A DNA stretch of 63,568 nucleotides from Elusimicrobiaceae bacterium. Lineage in GTDB: Bacteria > Elusimicrobiota > Elusimicrobia > Elusimicrobiales > Elusimicrobiaceae. The stretch covers positions 1 to 63,568 of the forward strand of contig JAFYXM010000008.1 of assembly GCA_017546175.1 (NCBI GenBank), in the 5' to 3' direction. A program made the translations under genes and the position numbers. Under the pieces are notes generated by a model. The model had not been told where the DNA came from. It worked only from the letters and a program-made list of their open reading frames with translations, and ran no database searches. Of the stretch, positions 8,576 through 17,463 are shown one piece after another. Each line of letters opens with the position of its first letter. The stretch's first letter is position 1.

Positions 8576-9967
8576 ATGAAAAAACATCTTTTAAGTTTGT
8601 TGTTTTTGACGGTCTGCGTAGCGGTTGTAGCCGCTCCGCTTCGTCAGCCTAATCCCATTCGCCAACACGGCAAAGAAGCGGGCATGATGTTAGATTTAAA
8701 TAAAGTTTCTTTGGGAACCTTAAATGATGTAGAGGAAAAGAAACAATATCTTTCTACCGTGCAGTTGGAAAAGCAACGCGTGCAAAATTATATGCTTCGC
8801 CAAGTATATGAAAATGCGTACACGTTGTACCGCCGCGGAGACTACCAACGCGCCCAAGAAATGGCTCAAACCATTTTAAGCATTGATCCGAACTTTACCC
8901 AAGCCTCCACTTTGGCCAAACAAGCCAGCCACATGGGTGCTTATGGTACAACCTCTGAAGAAGAAGTGATTGATGCTAAATTCCAAGAAGCCAACCGTAT
9001 GTATGAGTCCGGCCGCTTGGTGGAAGCCAATGAAAAATTGGACGAAATTTTGACCATTCAGCCGTATAACTCCAAAGCAACCGCTTGGAAAAACCGCATT
9101 GATAAAGATATCGCTCAAGAATATACTCGCCGCGGTAATGTGGCCTATGATAAGTTAGATTATCAATCTGCTTTGGACAACTGGTACAATGCTTTGTTAA
9201 TTCGTAAAGATGACCCTGCTTTAGTCAATAAAATTGCCCAGACGGAAAACTTATTGCGTAAACAGCAGGTAAAAGAAGCCATGGAACAAGCCATGGATTA
9301 TTATAATAAGGGCCAATTTGTGGAATCTTATGCCGTGTTTGAAAGAATTACCAAAATTCAACCGGGTGATCAGCGCGTGCAGAAATACATGAGCCAACTG
9401 AAGGAAGAAATTGCGGACGGATATTATACGGCGGGCAATCGCTCTTATAAGAGCCAAAAGTATGATACGGCCATTAACTATTGGACCAATGCCAAAAAAT
9501 GGGGCGCCGATTCTGCCGAAATGGACCGCTTAATCAAAAATGCCCGTAATGCCAAAGAAAACGCTTTAAAACGCAAACAAGAAGCTATCCGTAAGGCTGC
9601 TGAAGAAGAACAAAGAAAGGCCGAAGAAGCCGCTAAAGCTGCCGAAGAAGCCGCCGAGGAAGAAGAAGTGGAAACCGTTATGGTGGAAGGTGACAGCCTG
9701 ACACCGTTAACTCCGGGTGCCAGCGGTTCCTTGATGGGACCGGATGCCAATAACACTACCTCCGGTATTGGCGGCGGTGCCACCCGTGTGTCTGCCGAGG
9801 CCAGTGCCGCTTCTCGCCAGAAATATATTGAAGGATTGGACGCTTTTAACCAAGACGATTATGAAAGAGCGCGCCAAGCTTGGATCGTGGCTAAACAGTT
9901 AGATCCGGGCAATACGGACGCTGACTTAGGCTTGCGCAAGGTGGAGGAATTGACCGGTATTCGGTAA
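8576..9967 (+). CDS. exported TPR protein of the Tad locus
   Basis: 463 residues. A signal peptide (cleavage near VVAAPL) precedes several tetratricopeptide-like repeats (for example YTLYRRGDYQRAQEMAQTIL, ANRMYESGRLVEANEKLDEI and YYNKGQFVESYAVFERITKI), an Ala/Glu/Lys-rich helix at ~320-370, a Gly/Ser-rich linker, and one last TPR (EGLDAFNQDDYERARQAW). TadD in other Tad systems is a TPR lipoprotein needed for assembly; this protein may be the analogue but has no lipobox. It is preceded by GAGAGGATATATT and sits 12 bases after tadC. Confidence 0.75.
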   Translation: MKKHLLSLLFLTVCVAVVAAPLRQPNPIRQHGKEAGMMLDLNKVSLGTLNDVEEKKQYLSTVQLEKQRVQNYMLRQVYENAYTLYRRGDYQRAQEMAQTILSIDPNFTQASTLAKQASHMGAYGTTSEEEVIDAKFQEANRMYESGRLVEANEKLDEILTIQPYNSKATAWKNRIDKDIAQEYTRRGNVAYDKLDYQSALDNWYNALLIRKDDPALVNKIAQTENLLRKQQVKEAMEQAMDYYNKGQFVESYAVFERITKIQPGDQRVQKYMSQLKEEIADGYYTAGNRSYKSQKYDTAINYWTNAKKWGADSAEMDRLIKNARNAKENALKRKQEAIRKAAEEEQRKAEEAAKAAEEAAEEEEVETVMVEGDSLTPLTPGASGSLMGPDANNTTSGIGGGATRVSAEASAASRQKYIEGLDAFNQDDYERARQAWIVAKQLDPGNTDADLGLRKVEELTGIR

Positions 9968-9977
9968 GTGATTGCTT

Positions 9978-11093
9978 ATGAAATTGACATCTAAATGGAC
10001 TTTGTGGTTTGTTTTAGTTTCTCTATATGCAGCACTCATGGGCGGCATGTTTTACTACCATATGTTTACGTTCGTATTTGATAAAAAATTACAGAACGAA
10101 ATGGCAGAAATGGTTCGCTTCCGTGCGCCACTTTTGGTGTCAAGTTTATCGGCTCGCCCGCGGCAAGATGCTTCCTTTCCGGAAGCTGAACAAATGAAAG
10201 CGTGGAAGAGAAATGATGACCGTATCAAAAATTTGGTGTATTTAAATGATGACGGTTCTATCCGTTGGCATGAAGATACGCAATTTTTAAAAATGTCTTA
10301 CAGCGATTACAACAATGAAGTTGTGTTTGATACGCCGGTTGTTCCGCAGGCCATTCGTTCCCGCTCTATTAAATCTATTATGTTTGACGATGGAAACTAT
10401 TATGACATGGCTATTCCGTTGTTGGCTAAAGATAATGTAGTAGCAGGGGTCGTGAACGTGACGGTATCTCGTGCCGGAGCTAAGGTTTTGATTCGCCAGT
10501 CCATGATTCGTTATGCAGTAGGTGCATTTATCATGTTGCTTTTAATTGGCGGGGTGCTTTATTTATTCTTACTTTTAAAGATTATTCGCCCGTTGGAAAG
10601 CTTAAAAGACAGTGTGGACGCCGTTTCTTTAAACAGATTGGAATTGCCGTTTGAGTCTCGCAGTGATGAAATAGGCGATGTGGCAGAATCTATTTCTGCC
10701 TTACTGGTGAAAATCCGCGAAGAAATCAAAGGCTTGGAAAACGTAGAAATTATGTCTTTGGAGAAAGAGCAAAAATGGTGGAAAACCATTTTGGCTGTTA
10801 CTGTTCCTCGCGGTTCCAGAGCTTTGGTAATTGATGAGAACAACAATATTTTGTACACCAATTTTGAATTAAATATTAACAAACAGGGGCCGGTGCATTT
10901 GTTGGATATTTTTGACGGTCGTCAGCAGAGTATTATTCAAGTAGTGGGTGAAGCGTTGGAAAATCCGACCAAGGTCTTACGCGGTACGGTAGAAAACAAA
11001 AACGTAAAATGTACGGTTAAAGCCGTGCAGTTACCCGATGATGCCGGTAAAAACCGTGCTTTGCTTGTGTTGGAACCTGAAAAATCTTTATAA
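9978..11093 (+). CDS. membrane sensor with HAMP domain and no kinase domain
   Basis: 371 residues from the ATG (a TTG two codons earlier is less likely). Two membrane segments (~residues 8-30 and ~180-205) flank an extracytoplasmic sensor region; a HAMP domain follows (IIRPLESLKDSVDAV...RSDEIGDVAESI), then a short coiled coil and a ~95-residue C-terminal region with PAS-like spacing (GSRALVIDENNNILYTN). No His-kinase, GGDEF or methyl-accepting domain is visible. It lies between the TPR gene and a set of two-component genes, so it may feed signals to the kinases at 12446 or 14322 by protein contact (inference). Confidence 0.65.
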   Translation: MKLTSKWTLWFVLVSLYAALMGGMFYYHMFTFVFDKKLQNEMAEMVRFRAPLLVSSLSARPRQDASFPEAEQMKAWKRNDDRIKNLVYLNDDGSIRWHEDTQFLKMSYSDYNNEVVFDTPVVPQAIRSRSIKSIMFDDGNYYDMAIPLLAKDNVVAGVVNVTVSRAGAKVLIRQSMIRYAVGAFIMLLLIGGVLYLFLLLKIIRPLESLKDSVDAVSLNRLELPFESRSDEIGDVAESISALLVKIREEIKGLENVEIMSLEKEQKWWKTILAVTVPRGSRALVIDENNNILYTNFELNINKQGPVHLLDIFDGRQQSIIQVVGEALENPTKVLRGTVENKNVKCTVKAVQLPDDAGKNRALLVLEPEKSL

Positions 11094-11124
11094 TGAATAA
11101 AAGGGATTTCCCTTGGGAGAGAAT

Positions 11125-11397
11125 ATGAAAGTAGAAATCAGAAAAATTGGTATTATGAATGTGCTTTTTTCCGTGTTTCCGGTGGCGGTATTTGTCATCA
11201 TGTTGGTAAGCGGCATTCTGGGAATGTTCGGTCCGGACTCCTCTTTTACCGTGTCCTTCTTGATGAGCATGATTATGACTGCCATCTTAAATACGTTGTT
11301 GTTCTTGGTCTATACCGTTGTCTTTTTGGGTGTATATAATATCTTGTGCGGCATCGGTATCCGCGGTATTCGTATCGTATTGGAAGATAAAGAATAG
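11125..11397 (+). CDS. small two-helix membrane protein, DUF3566-like
   Basis: 90 residues from the ATG at 11125, chosen because GGGAG lies at the right distance; an in-frame TTG at 11113 overlaps that site. Two long hydrophobic helices (~residues 12-36 and ~45-72) precede a short tail, YNILCGIGIRGIRIVLED. That tail resembles the yN...GGi.v.l ending of DUF3566-type small membrane proteins, but the match is by eye and weak. It lies between the HAMP sensor and the thioredoxin-like gene with short gaps, so it is probably co-transcribed. Confidence 0.6.
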   Translation: MKVEIRKIGIMNVLFSVFPVAVFVIMLVSGILGMFGPDSSFTVSFLMSMIMTAILNTLLFLVYTVVFLGVYNILCGIGIRGIRIVLEDKE

Positions 11398-11411
11398 TAT
11401 TGAGGATAAAT

Positions 11412-12356
11412 ATGAAGAAAAGTTTAATTTGTTTGTTGGCTGCTCTTTTGACAGTGCCTGCTTTGGCTGCTGTCAAAAAAGCTAAAACCGCCAAAAAAGA
11501 TGTCAAACCGGTAGCCGAATTTGTGGTTGTGGAATCGGAACAATATGCCGCCGGTAAGCATGATCCGCAGCTTTCTGCCGGTATTGCCAACTTTTTGGGT
11601 GCCGAAGAAAAAGTAGAAAAAGTTTCTTACGAGCAGGCCAAACAAAATCCGGCAATGGCTAATTTAGATTTAAGCTTTTTGCCGTTGTATTTGATTAAGA
11701 AAAACCCGCAAGTGCGTGAAAAATTGGCTCAGCATATAGCTGCCGGGTATGCCTTGGAAAATGATGATTATATTATTTTGCCTCGTGTTTCCCGTACCGG
11801 TGTATATGAAACCAAAACCGCCAATACGGGTGTGTTGGAGATTTTTGTCATGTCTCAATGCCCTTACGGTGTGATGGCTGAAAATTTGGTCATTGAGGCC
11901 CATAAAGCGGGTAATATCCCGGCTGACAAAACCGTCAAATTGCGCTATATTGTAAATTATGATGAGAAATCAGGTTTCCAAAGCTTGCACGGTTCCGGTG
12001 AATGGGAAGAAAACGTTCGCCAACTCTTAATTGCCAAATATTATCCGACCAAACTTTGGAAATATTTGGAAATTCGCAACAAGGACTATCGTTCCAGCCG
12101 TTGGGACAAAGCCATGGAAGAAGCCGGTATCAATGTGAAAAAGATTACGAAGAAATTTGATACTGAAGGGGTGGAACTCTTAAAAGCGGAAGCAGCTTAC
12201 ACCAAAGAATATGATATCAATGCTTCTCCCTCTTTCTTGTGGGAAGGAAAAGAAGTATTAGATTTTGGCTCCGTGGCTCAAAAAGAAGGCTTGGAATTTT
12301 TAAACCCTGCCCGCAGTCAACAAGGCGGACAAGCCGTTCCCGCCGGCAGCTGCTAG
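11412..12356 (+). CDS. exported thioredoxin-fold protein with a CPYG motif
   Basis: 314 residues from the ATG at 11412 (GAGGATAAAT before it). A signal peptide ends near PALAA. A thioredoxin-like domain starts around residue 140 with LEIFVMSQCPYGVMAENLV; the active-site motif is CPYG, so it has only one of the two CxxC cysteines, as in monothiol glutaredoxin-like proteins. A cis-Pro-like segment (INASPSFLWEG) lies near the C-terminus, and the last residue is Cys. Substrates in the envelope are unknown; the many Cys residues in the proteins at 23166 and 24980 make thiol chemistry in this locus plausible (inference). A terminator follows. Confidence 0.7.
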   Translation: MKKSLICLLAALLTVPALAAVKKAKTAKKDVKPVAEFVVVESEQYAAGKHDPQLSAGIANFLGAEEKVEKVSYEQAKQNPAMANLDLSFLPLYLIKKNPQVREKLAQHIAAGYALENDDYIILPRVSRTGVYETKTANTGVLEIFVMSQCPYGVMAENLVIEAHKAGNIPADKTVKLRYIVNYDEKSGFQSLHGSGEWEENVRQLLIAKYYPTKLWKYLEIRNKDYRSSRWDKAMEEAGINVKKITKKFDTEGVELLKAEAAYTKEYDINASPSFLWEGKEVLDFGSVAQKEGLEFLNPARSQQGGQAVPAGSC

Positions 12357-12381
12357 ACACTTATTTGTTCTTATAACCTAG

Positions 12382-12420
12382 GCGGGGGCTTTAGATAATA
12401 TCTGAGCCCCCGCTTTCAAG
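12382..12420 (+). terminator. intrinsic terminator ending the first Tad segment
   Basis: GCGGGGGCT (12382-12390) pairs with AGCCCCCGC (12405-12413); the loop can add an AGATA/TATCT inner helix. A T-rich tail follows. It separates the structural Tad genes from the histidine-kinase gene. Confidence 0.75.
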
Positions 12421-12445
12421 ATTTTTATTTTAGGGAAGTTTTTTC

Positions 12446-14329
12446 ATGAAAAGAAAAACAAGCGGTCTGTTCCCAAAAGCTATTTTGGCCTTAAGCGTGG
12501 TATCAATTGTGCCTGTGGTGTTGATTGCGTGGCACGTGCTGCGCGTGGATAGCCGCGTTTTACAGAGTGAAATATTGGACAAACAGCGCACGGTGGCAGG
12601 CCAAATAGCTTCTGTGGTGTCAGAAGAGGTAAGCCACTATGTGCAGTTTTTCTCTGTTTTTGCAGACTTGCATAACGATTTTACGGGTCATCATTCCATC
12701 AATAAAGAAGATATTGATTATCTTCGTCGTGAAAATCCGTCATTCTCTCATATTTCTATATTAAATCAGCGCGGTCGTCAACTTTTTTATTCCAGTGATA
12801 AAAAAAGCCGTCTTTCTTATGCTACGGAGCTGGCCAATATTTTGCGCGCGTGCGTAGAGCAGGGACGGGAATATGTAGGCTCGGTCAGTAGAAGTGACGG
12901 AAAATTATTTGTATTAATGGCTTTCCCTTTGCGTGAAAATCCGCAAGAACAACAAGTAAGCGGTGTTCTGTTGGCGGAAATTAATTTGGAAAGATTAGGC
13001 CTGTCTTTAGAAAAAGTTTATCCCAAAGATATGTTTGCCACTGTTACCAGTGCAGACGGAAAAGTAGTTTCTTATACAGGAGCTCCGTTTGGACTAGCCA
13101 TAGAATCTAACCGTGTTTTGCAAAATGAAACCCGCGAATTGGAGCAGGCATTGAACGGCCGTGAAGGGGCCCGCATTAAGCTTTCCAATTCCGGAAAAGT
13201 GTTGGCCAGCCAAGCCAAGGTGCCCTCTTTAAATTGGACCGTTTTTGTAGAACAACCCGAAAATACCATTACCAAATTATTTTTGGAAAGTACCTTTCAT
13301 TCAATATGGGATATGTTGGGTATTTTGTTGGTGATGGCTGTTTTTGTGATTTTGGTTTCTTATTTGGTTATTCGTCCGATTGTGCGTCCCGTAAAACGTT
13401 TAAAAGAAGTGGCCGTGAAGTATGAAAGAGAAAGAGACTATGTGCCTACGGAAAAAGATTTGATTATCCCTAATAATGAAATCGGCGAGTTGGAGCGTGT
13501 ATTTTTACACATGGCTGAAGTATTGACCGAACGTAGAAATGTGATTGTAAAAGCGCAGCGCGAATTGGCCGCGATGAATAAAGACTTGGAACAACGGGTG
13601 CAAGAGCGCACCGCAGAGCTTAAAGCCGCCACCGATGAGTTAGTCAGCAAAGAGCGCTTGGCGGCTATCGGGCAGATGGCCTCTATTATCAGCCATGAAA
13701 TTCGCAATCCGTTGGCGGTCATCAGCAATGCCACGCGTTTGATTAAAACGATAGAGCCGCCTACCGAACCCAAAATTATTAAGCAATTTTCTATCATTGA
13801 AGCGGAAATCAAACAGGCTAACAGCATTATTAGTGAGGTGTTGGGCTATGCCCGCAGCCGTGATTTGATGCTGAGTGTTATTGATTTAAATAGTTATATT
13901 CATGAAATCGTGGCTTCTTTTCCTGTTTCTTCCGAAGTGCGTATGATTGAGGAATTGGACCCTGAAAATGCGCGCCTAAAAATAGATGCCGAAGAAATAA
14001 AACAGGCCGTGCGCAATGTGATTTCCAACGCGTGTGAAGCGGTGCAAGGCGCGGGGCAGGTACGCATAGGTACACAAGTGGGTAAAAAGGCCGTTTGTAT
14101 TTATGTTGAGGATAATGGCCCCGGAATTAACGCTGAATTAAAAGAAAAGATTTTCTCTGCTTTCTTTACCACCAAAGCCCGCGGTACGGGGCTGGGACTG
14201 GCTGTAGTGCGCAAAGCCGTTACCCGTCATAAAGGAAAGCTTTTTATTCATAGCGAAGAAGGCAAAGGCACCTGCTTTGCCATGTATTTTAGAATTTACA
14301 AAAAGACCGGAGATACGAAGTATGGATAA
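12446..14329 (+). CDS. membrane-bound sensor histidine kinase
   Basis: 627 residues. An N-terminal membrane helix, a ~250-residue extracytoplasmic sensor (PDC/Cache-like, with a FATVTSADGKVVS strand), a second helix (~290-312), HAMP, a coiled coil, HisKA with SHEIRNPLAVISN (phospho-acceptor His near residue 417) and HATPase_c with N box (NVISNACEAVQ), G1 (DNGPGI) and G2 (GTGLGLAVV). All catalytic boxes are intact. The Shine-Dalgarno AGGGAAG precedes the ATG. It overlaps the next gene by eight bases, implying translational coupling to the receiver-kinase hybrid. Confidence 0.9.
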   Translation: MKRKTSGLFPKAILALSVVSIVPVVLIAWHVLRVDSRVLQSEILDKQRTVAGQIASVVSEEVSHYVQFFSVFADLHNDFTGHHSINKEDIDYLRRENPSFSHISILNQRGRQLFYSSDKKSRLSYATELANILRACVEQGREYVGSVSRSDGKLFVLMAFPLRENPQEQQVSGVLLAEINLERLGLSLEKVYPKDMFATVTSADGKVVSYTGAPFGLAIESNRVLQNETRELEQALNGREGARIKLSNSGKVLASQAKVPSLNWTVFVEQPENTITKLFLESTFHSIWDMLGILLVMAVFVILVSYLVIRPIVRPVKRLKEVAVKYERERDYVPTEKDLIIPNNEIGELERVFLHMAEVLTERRNVIVKAQRELAAMNKDLEQRVQERTAELKAATDELVSKERLAAIGQMASIISHEIRNPLAVISNATRLIKTIEPPTEPKIIKQFSIIEAEIKQANSIISEVLGYARSRDLMLSVIDLNSYIHEIVASFPVSSEVRMIEELDPENARLKIDAEEIKQAVRNVISNACEAVQGAGQVRIGTQVGKKAVCIYVEDNGPGINAELKEKIFSAFFTTKARGTGLGLAVVRKAVTRHKGKLFIHSEEGKGTCFAMYFRIYKKTGDTKYG

Positions 14330-15443
14330 GCAAGTAAAAATTTTGGTAGTAGATGATGATAATAACCTGCGTGAAACCATGGCTGATTTGCTTGAAATTG
14401 AAGGCTATAAAGTCTATCAAGCCGGAAACGGACAGGAATGTTTAGATTTGGTTTCCAGTGAGTTCTTTAATGTTATTTTAATGGATTATAACTTGCCTGA
14501 CGAAACAGGTTTAGATTTAATCCGTAAAATACGCGGTTTTAACCAAGACAGCCAAATTTTGATGATTACCGCTTATGCTTCTTTAAATTCCATTATGGAA
14601 GCGATGAAAGAATCGGTATATGATTTCTTAATCAAGCCGGTAGATTTTGATTATTTAAAGCGCACCATCAACCGTGCTTTGGATAAGTATTTCTTGGAAC
14701 AAAGCAATAAAGAGCTTTTGGCTCAGCTGAAGTTGCGCAATGAAGACTTGGATAGACTTAATAACATGAAGTCCAAATTCTTCTCTATCGTATCGCATGA
14801 CTTGTCCAACTCTTTAATGACGCTGAAAATGAGCTTTGATATGCTCAAGAAAAAACTCACGCCGGACGAAGATCAAGCCAAAAAAATGTCTTACATGGAT
14901 GAGAGCGTAGGACAAATTGAACATTTAATCAAAGACTTAGTAGATTGGGCGGCTATTGAAAAAGGGAAGCTGCGTATTGAAAAAGCTCCGTTTGAATTAA
15001 CTGCCAGTATGAAAAAGACGGCGGAAATTTTTAGAGATAAAGCCGGAAAGAGAAATATAGATGTTACGTTTGAAAGTGCGGGGGAAATTCCTGTCGTGGC
15101 CGACGAAAAACGTATCCGTCAAGTGATTTCCAATATTTTGGAAAATGCCGTTCGTCATACACCCGATTATGGAAAAATAGAAGTAATCGTCAGCAAACTA
15201 GACGAAAAAAATGCTAAAGTGTCCGTAAAGGACTCTGGGGACGGTATAGAGCCGGACCAAGCCCCTGCTTTGTTTACCAGCTTTACGCAAGTGGGGGAAA
15301 AAGGCCGCGTGGGACGGTTGGGACTCGGGTTGTCTATTGCCAAAGATATTATTACCAATCACGGCGGTCGTATTTGGGCGGAAAGCCCGGGGGTGGGGTT
15401 GGGCGCTTCGTTCAACTTTACTTTACCGGTCAACGGAAATTAA
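14322..15443 (+). CDS. hybrid response regulator-histidine kinase (REC-HisKA-HATPase)
   Basis: 373 residues from ATG 14322 (GGAGATACGAAGT upstream); the frame is open 15 codons earlier but inside the previous gene. Residues 4-120 are a receiver domain (ILVVDDDNN acidic pocket, VILMDYNLPDETG phospho-acceptor Asp, and Lys in FLIKPVDF). HisKA follows (FSIVSHDLSNSLMTLK) and then HATPase_c (NILENAVRHTPDYG, DSGDGIEPDQ, GRLGLGLSIAKDI). There is no membrane segment. It can receive phosphate from the kinase encoded just upstream and act as a cytoplasmic relay toward the NarL-type regulator encoded next. Confidence 0.9.
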   Translation: MDKQVKILVVDDDNNLRETMADLLEIEGYKVYQAGNGQECLDLVSSEFFNVILMDYNLPDETGLDLIRKIRGFNQDSQILMITAYASLNSIMEAMKESVYDFLIKPVDFDYLKRTINRALDKYFLEQSNKELLAQLKLRNEDLDRLNNMKSKFFSIVSHDLSNSLMTLKMSFDMLKKKLTPDEDQAKKMSYMDESVGQIEHLIKDLVDWAAIEKGKLRIEKAPFELTASMKKTAEIFRDKAGKRNIDVTFESAGEIPVVADEKRIRQVISNILENAVRHTPDYGKIEVIVSKLDEKNAKVSVKDSGDGIEPDQAPALFTSFTQVGEKGRVGRLGLGLSIAKDIITNHGGRIWAESPGVGLGASFNFTLPVNGN

Positions 15444-15472
15444 TTTGATAACAGTACGGGAGTTATATATAC

Positions 15473-16159
15473 ATGAATAAAAAGAAAAAAGTAAAAGTGC
15501 TCATCGCTGATGACCAAACCCTTTTCCGTGAAGGTATTAAAGACGTATTAACCGGAGAAAAGTGGATTGAAGTAGTCGGTGAAGCTGCTGACGGTTTGGA
15601 AGTAGTGGCTTTAGCCAAAAAACTGAAACCGGATGTGGTGCTGATGGATATTAAGCTGCCCAAACAGGACGGTATTACCGCCACGCGCCAAATCCGCCAA
15701 GCTGCACCGGAAGTGAATGTGTTGATGCTCTCTTCTTTTGAAGATGAAGCTCATGTGCTTGATGCTATTCAAGCCGGCGCCAACGGGTATTTATCCAAAA
15801 TGTTACCTGCGGCAGAATTGGTAAATTCCATCAAAACCTTTACTACAGAAGGGTTGATGATTCCGCAACAACTGATGGGCAAACTTTTGCATGGCCTTCG
15901 TCGCATGGGTGACGGCGGTATGCCCAGCCAAGCTACTTTGACCAAAACTGAAATTAAAGTAATGGATCTTTTGGGTAAAGGCATGAGCAATAAAGAATTG
16001 GCCAAAGAATTAGGCTGCAGTGTAAAAACTATTAAAAACCATTTAAACAGTGCCTTTCATAAATTGGGTGTCAGCAGCCGCACTGAGGCAGTGGTGAAAG
16101 CCATTGAAAAGGGCCTGATATCTTCGGAAGGGACTAAATTTAGCGAGGACGAAGAATAA
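15473..16159 (+). CDS. NarL/FixJ-family response regulator
   Basis: 228 residues. The receiver domain (VLIADDQTLFREGIKDVL, DVVLMDIKLPKQDG, MLSSFEDEAHVLDAIQAGAN) is joined to a LuxR-type helix-turn-helix (LTKTEIKVMDLLGKGMSNKE, CSVKTIKNHLNSAFHKLGV). It is a DNA-binding output protein. Its gene ends five bases before a 59-residue Flp-like gene, so regulator and pilin genes are transcribed together; control of the promoter at 18042 or of the Flp genes is a natural guess but not shown by sequence. Confidence 0.9.
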   Translation: MNKKKKVKVLIADDQTLFREGIKDVLTGEKWIEVVGEAADGLEVVALAKKLKPDVVLMDIKLPKQDGITATRQIRQAAPEVNVLMLSSFEDEAHVLDAIQAGANGYLSKMLPAAELVNSIKTFTTEGLMIPQQLMGKLLHGLRRMGDGGMPSQATLTKTEIKVMDLLGKGMSNKELAKELGCSVKTIKNHLNSAFHKLGVSSRTEAVVKAIEKGLISSEGTKFSEDEE

Positions 16160-16163
16160 AATC

Positions 16164-16343
16164 ATGCGCAAAATAAAAGCAGTTATCCGTTTGGCACTGC
16201 GCCAACGGCGTGGACAGGCTACCATAGAATATATGCTGATGTTGGGAAGCATATTGGTGGTGTTTTCTGCTTTTTTGACTGCTTTTCATAATGATATTGC
16301 GCGTTGGTTTTTTATGTTTGTAGGTCAGATGCTGACAAAGTAG
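16164..16343 (+). CDS. Flp-type prepilin-like small protein 3 (59 aa)
   Basis: A 59-codon frame, ATG to TAG, filling the gap between the response regulator and the TadG-like gene. The leader is basic and is followed by RRGQATIEYMLMLGSILVV, with predicted G/Q cleavage and Glu+5/Tyr+6 exactly as in the Flp-like proteins at 1246 and 1465. The hydrophobic helix runs into HNDIARWFFMFVGQML. It lies five bases after the regulator stop and four bases before the next ATG, so it is embedded in an operon. No strong Shine-Dalgarno sequence is visible; the overlapping regulator (ACGAAG) may give coupled translation. Confidence 0.8.
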   Translation: MRKIKAVIRLALRQRRGQATIEYMLMLGSILVVFSAFLTAFHNDIARWFFMFVGQMLTK

Positions 16344-16347
16344 AACT

Positions 16348-17463
16348 ATGTATAGCTTGATACACCAAATAAGAATAACCGTGCAAAACCGTCGGGCGCA
16401 AATTTTGTTGCCTGCGGTGATGCTTGCGCCTATTTTTATTTTGGTGGTATATTTGTTGTTTGAAATGTCCAAGCTGTCCATGACCAAAATTCGTCAGCAG
16501 TTTGCTTTAGACAGCGGTGCTTATTCTCAGATGTCCAGTGCCAGCGGTTATTTAAATGCTTTGGCGCAGGTGAATGGCCCTCTCCCGTACAGGGTCATGA
16601 AAACCATGAACGTACCTCTTCCTGCTAAAGCAACGGCCCCCGATCCGGATAGAAAAGTAACCGTATTTGACGTATTTTACACGGCAGGTGCTTTTCCGGC
16701 CGTCGGTCCTAATTATGGGGAAGGACCGGAGGGGGCGATTGCCAACCCTGTTCCCGCCCCGGAGGCTACCAGCTGGGGATTGCAGTACTTTCAGGGAAAG
16801 AGAGCCGGCTGGAACAAAGAAGACCCGCAAGAAGAGTTTGATGAAGAAGAACGGTATGTGCTCACCAACAAAGACATTGCCGATAATTACTTCTTTGGTG
16901 CTTCGGGTATTGGTTTAACGACCATTAAAGAGTATGCCACTATTTTTGTGAGAACGGGATCTATTTATGCTTCGCAGACTTATTCTTACAAAGATACGAT
17001 TAAAAATTCTCGCATGTTCCGCGAAAATTATTATTTGAATACGCGGGACTGCCGCAAAGCAGATTGTGGCAAGCAAGCGGCTGCTACGTTGGACCGTTTT
17101 GAATTGGAAAGTACGCCGTTTGAAATTGATAAAACCCGTTTTTACGTGACGGCAGATTATAAAGGATCTACGATGCACTCCGGTTCGTATCCCATTGATT
17201 TGGATATGTCTAAAGCGTTAAATGCCAAACTGTTCCAGTTTGCATACTTAACACCGTCTGCACGCACCAAGCTGCGCCAACTAAAACGCGGTATTACGCT
17301 TAAACAGAAATATACGCTGCCGGAAAATCGCTTTAATATCAATTTAACGCAACGCTATAATCCGTATGTACAAAACAGTGTGTCTGTCAGCTGTCCGCGC
17401 AATAACAATAACTGTGTTTGGCCGAATCCTATTCCCAAATATAGCGTCAAGGTGGGTATATGA
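16348..17463 (+). CDS. TadG-like pseudopilin/membrane-anchored protein
   Basis: 371 residues. The N-terminal NRRAQILLPAVMLAPIFILVV segment is a TadG/Tad-domain type membrane anchor; the cleavage-site Gly of the Flp/TadE proteins is replaced by Ala and Glu+5 is missing, so it is probably not cleaved. The rest (~320 residues) is extracytoplasmic with several Cys (CRKADCGKQ, CPRNNNNC). It overlaps the TadE-like gene by ATGA, so the two are translationally coupled. Tad loci commonly pair TadE with TadG; the extracytoplasmic region itself matches nothing I know. Confidence 0.7.
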   Translation: MYSLIHQIRITVQNRRAQILLPAVMLAPIFILVVYLLFEMSKLSMTKIRQQFALDSGAYSQMSSASGYLNALAQVNGPLPYRVMKTMNVPLPAKATAPDPDRKVTVFDVFYTAGAFPAVGPNYGEGPEGAIANPVPAPEATSWGLQYFQGKRAGWNKEDPQEEFDEEERYVLTNKDIADNYFFGASGIGLTTIKEYATIFVRTGSIYASQTYSYKDTIKNSRMFRENYYLNTRDCRKADCGKQAAATLDRFELESTPFEIDKTRFYVTADYKGSTMHSGSYPIDLDMSKALNAKLFQFAYLTPSARTKLRQLKRGITLKQKYTLPENRFNINLTQRYNPYVQNSVSVSCPRNNNNCVWPNPIPKYSVKVGI

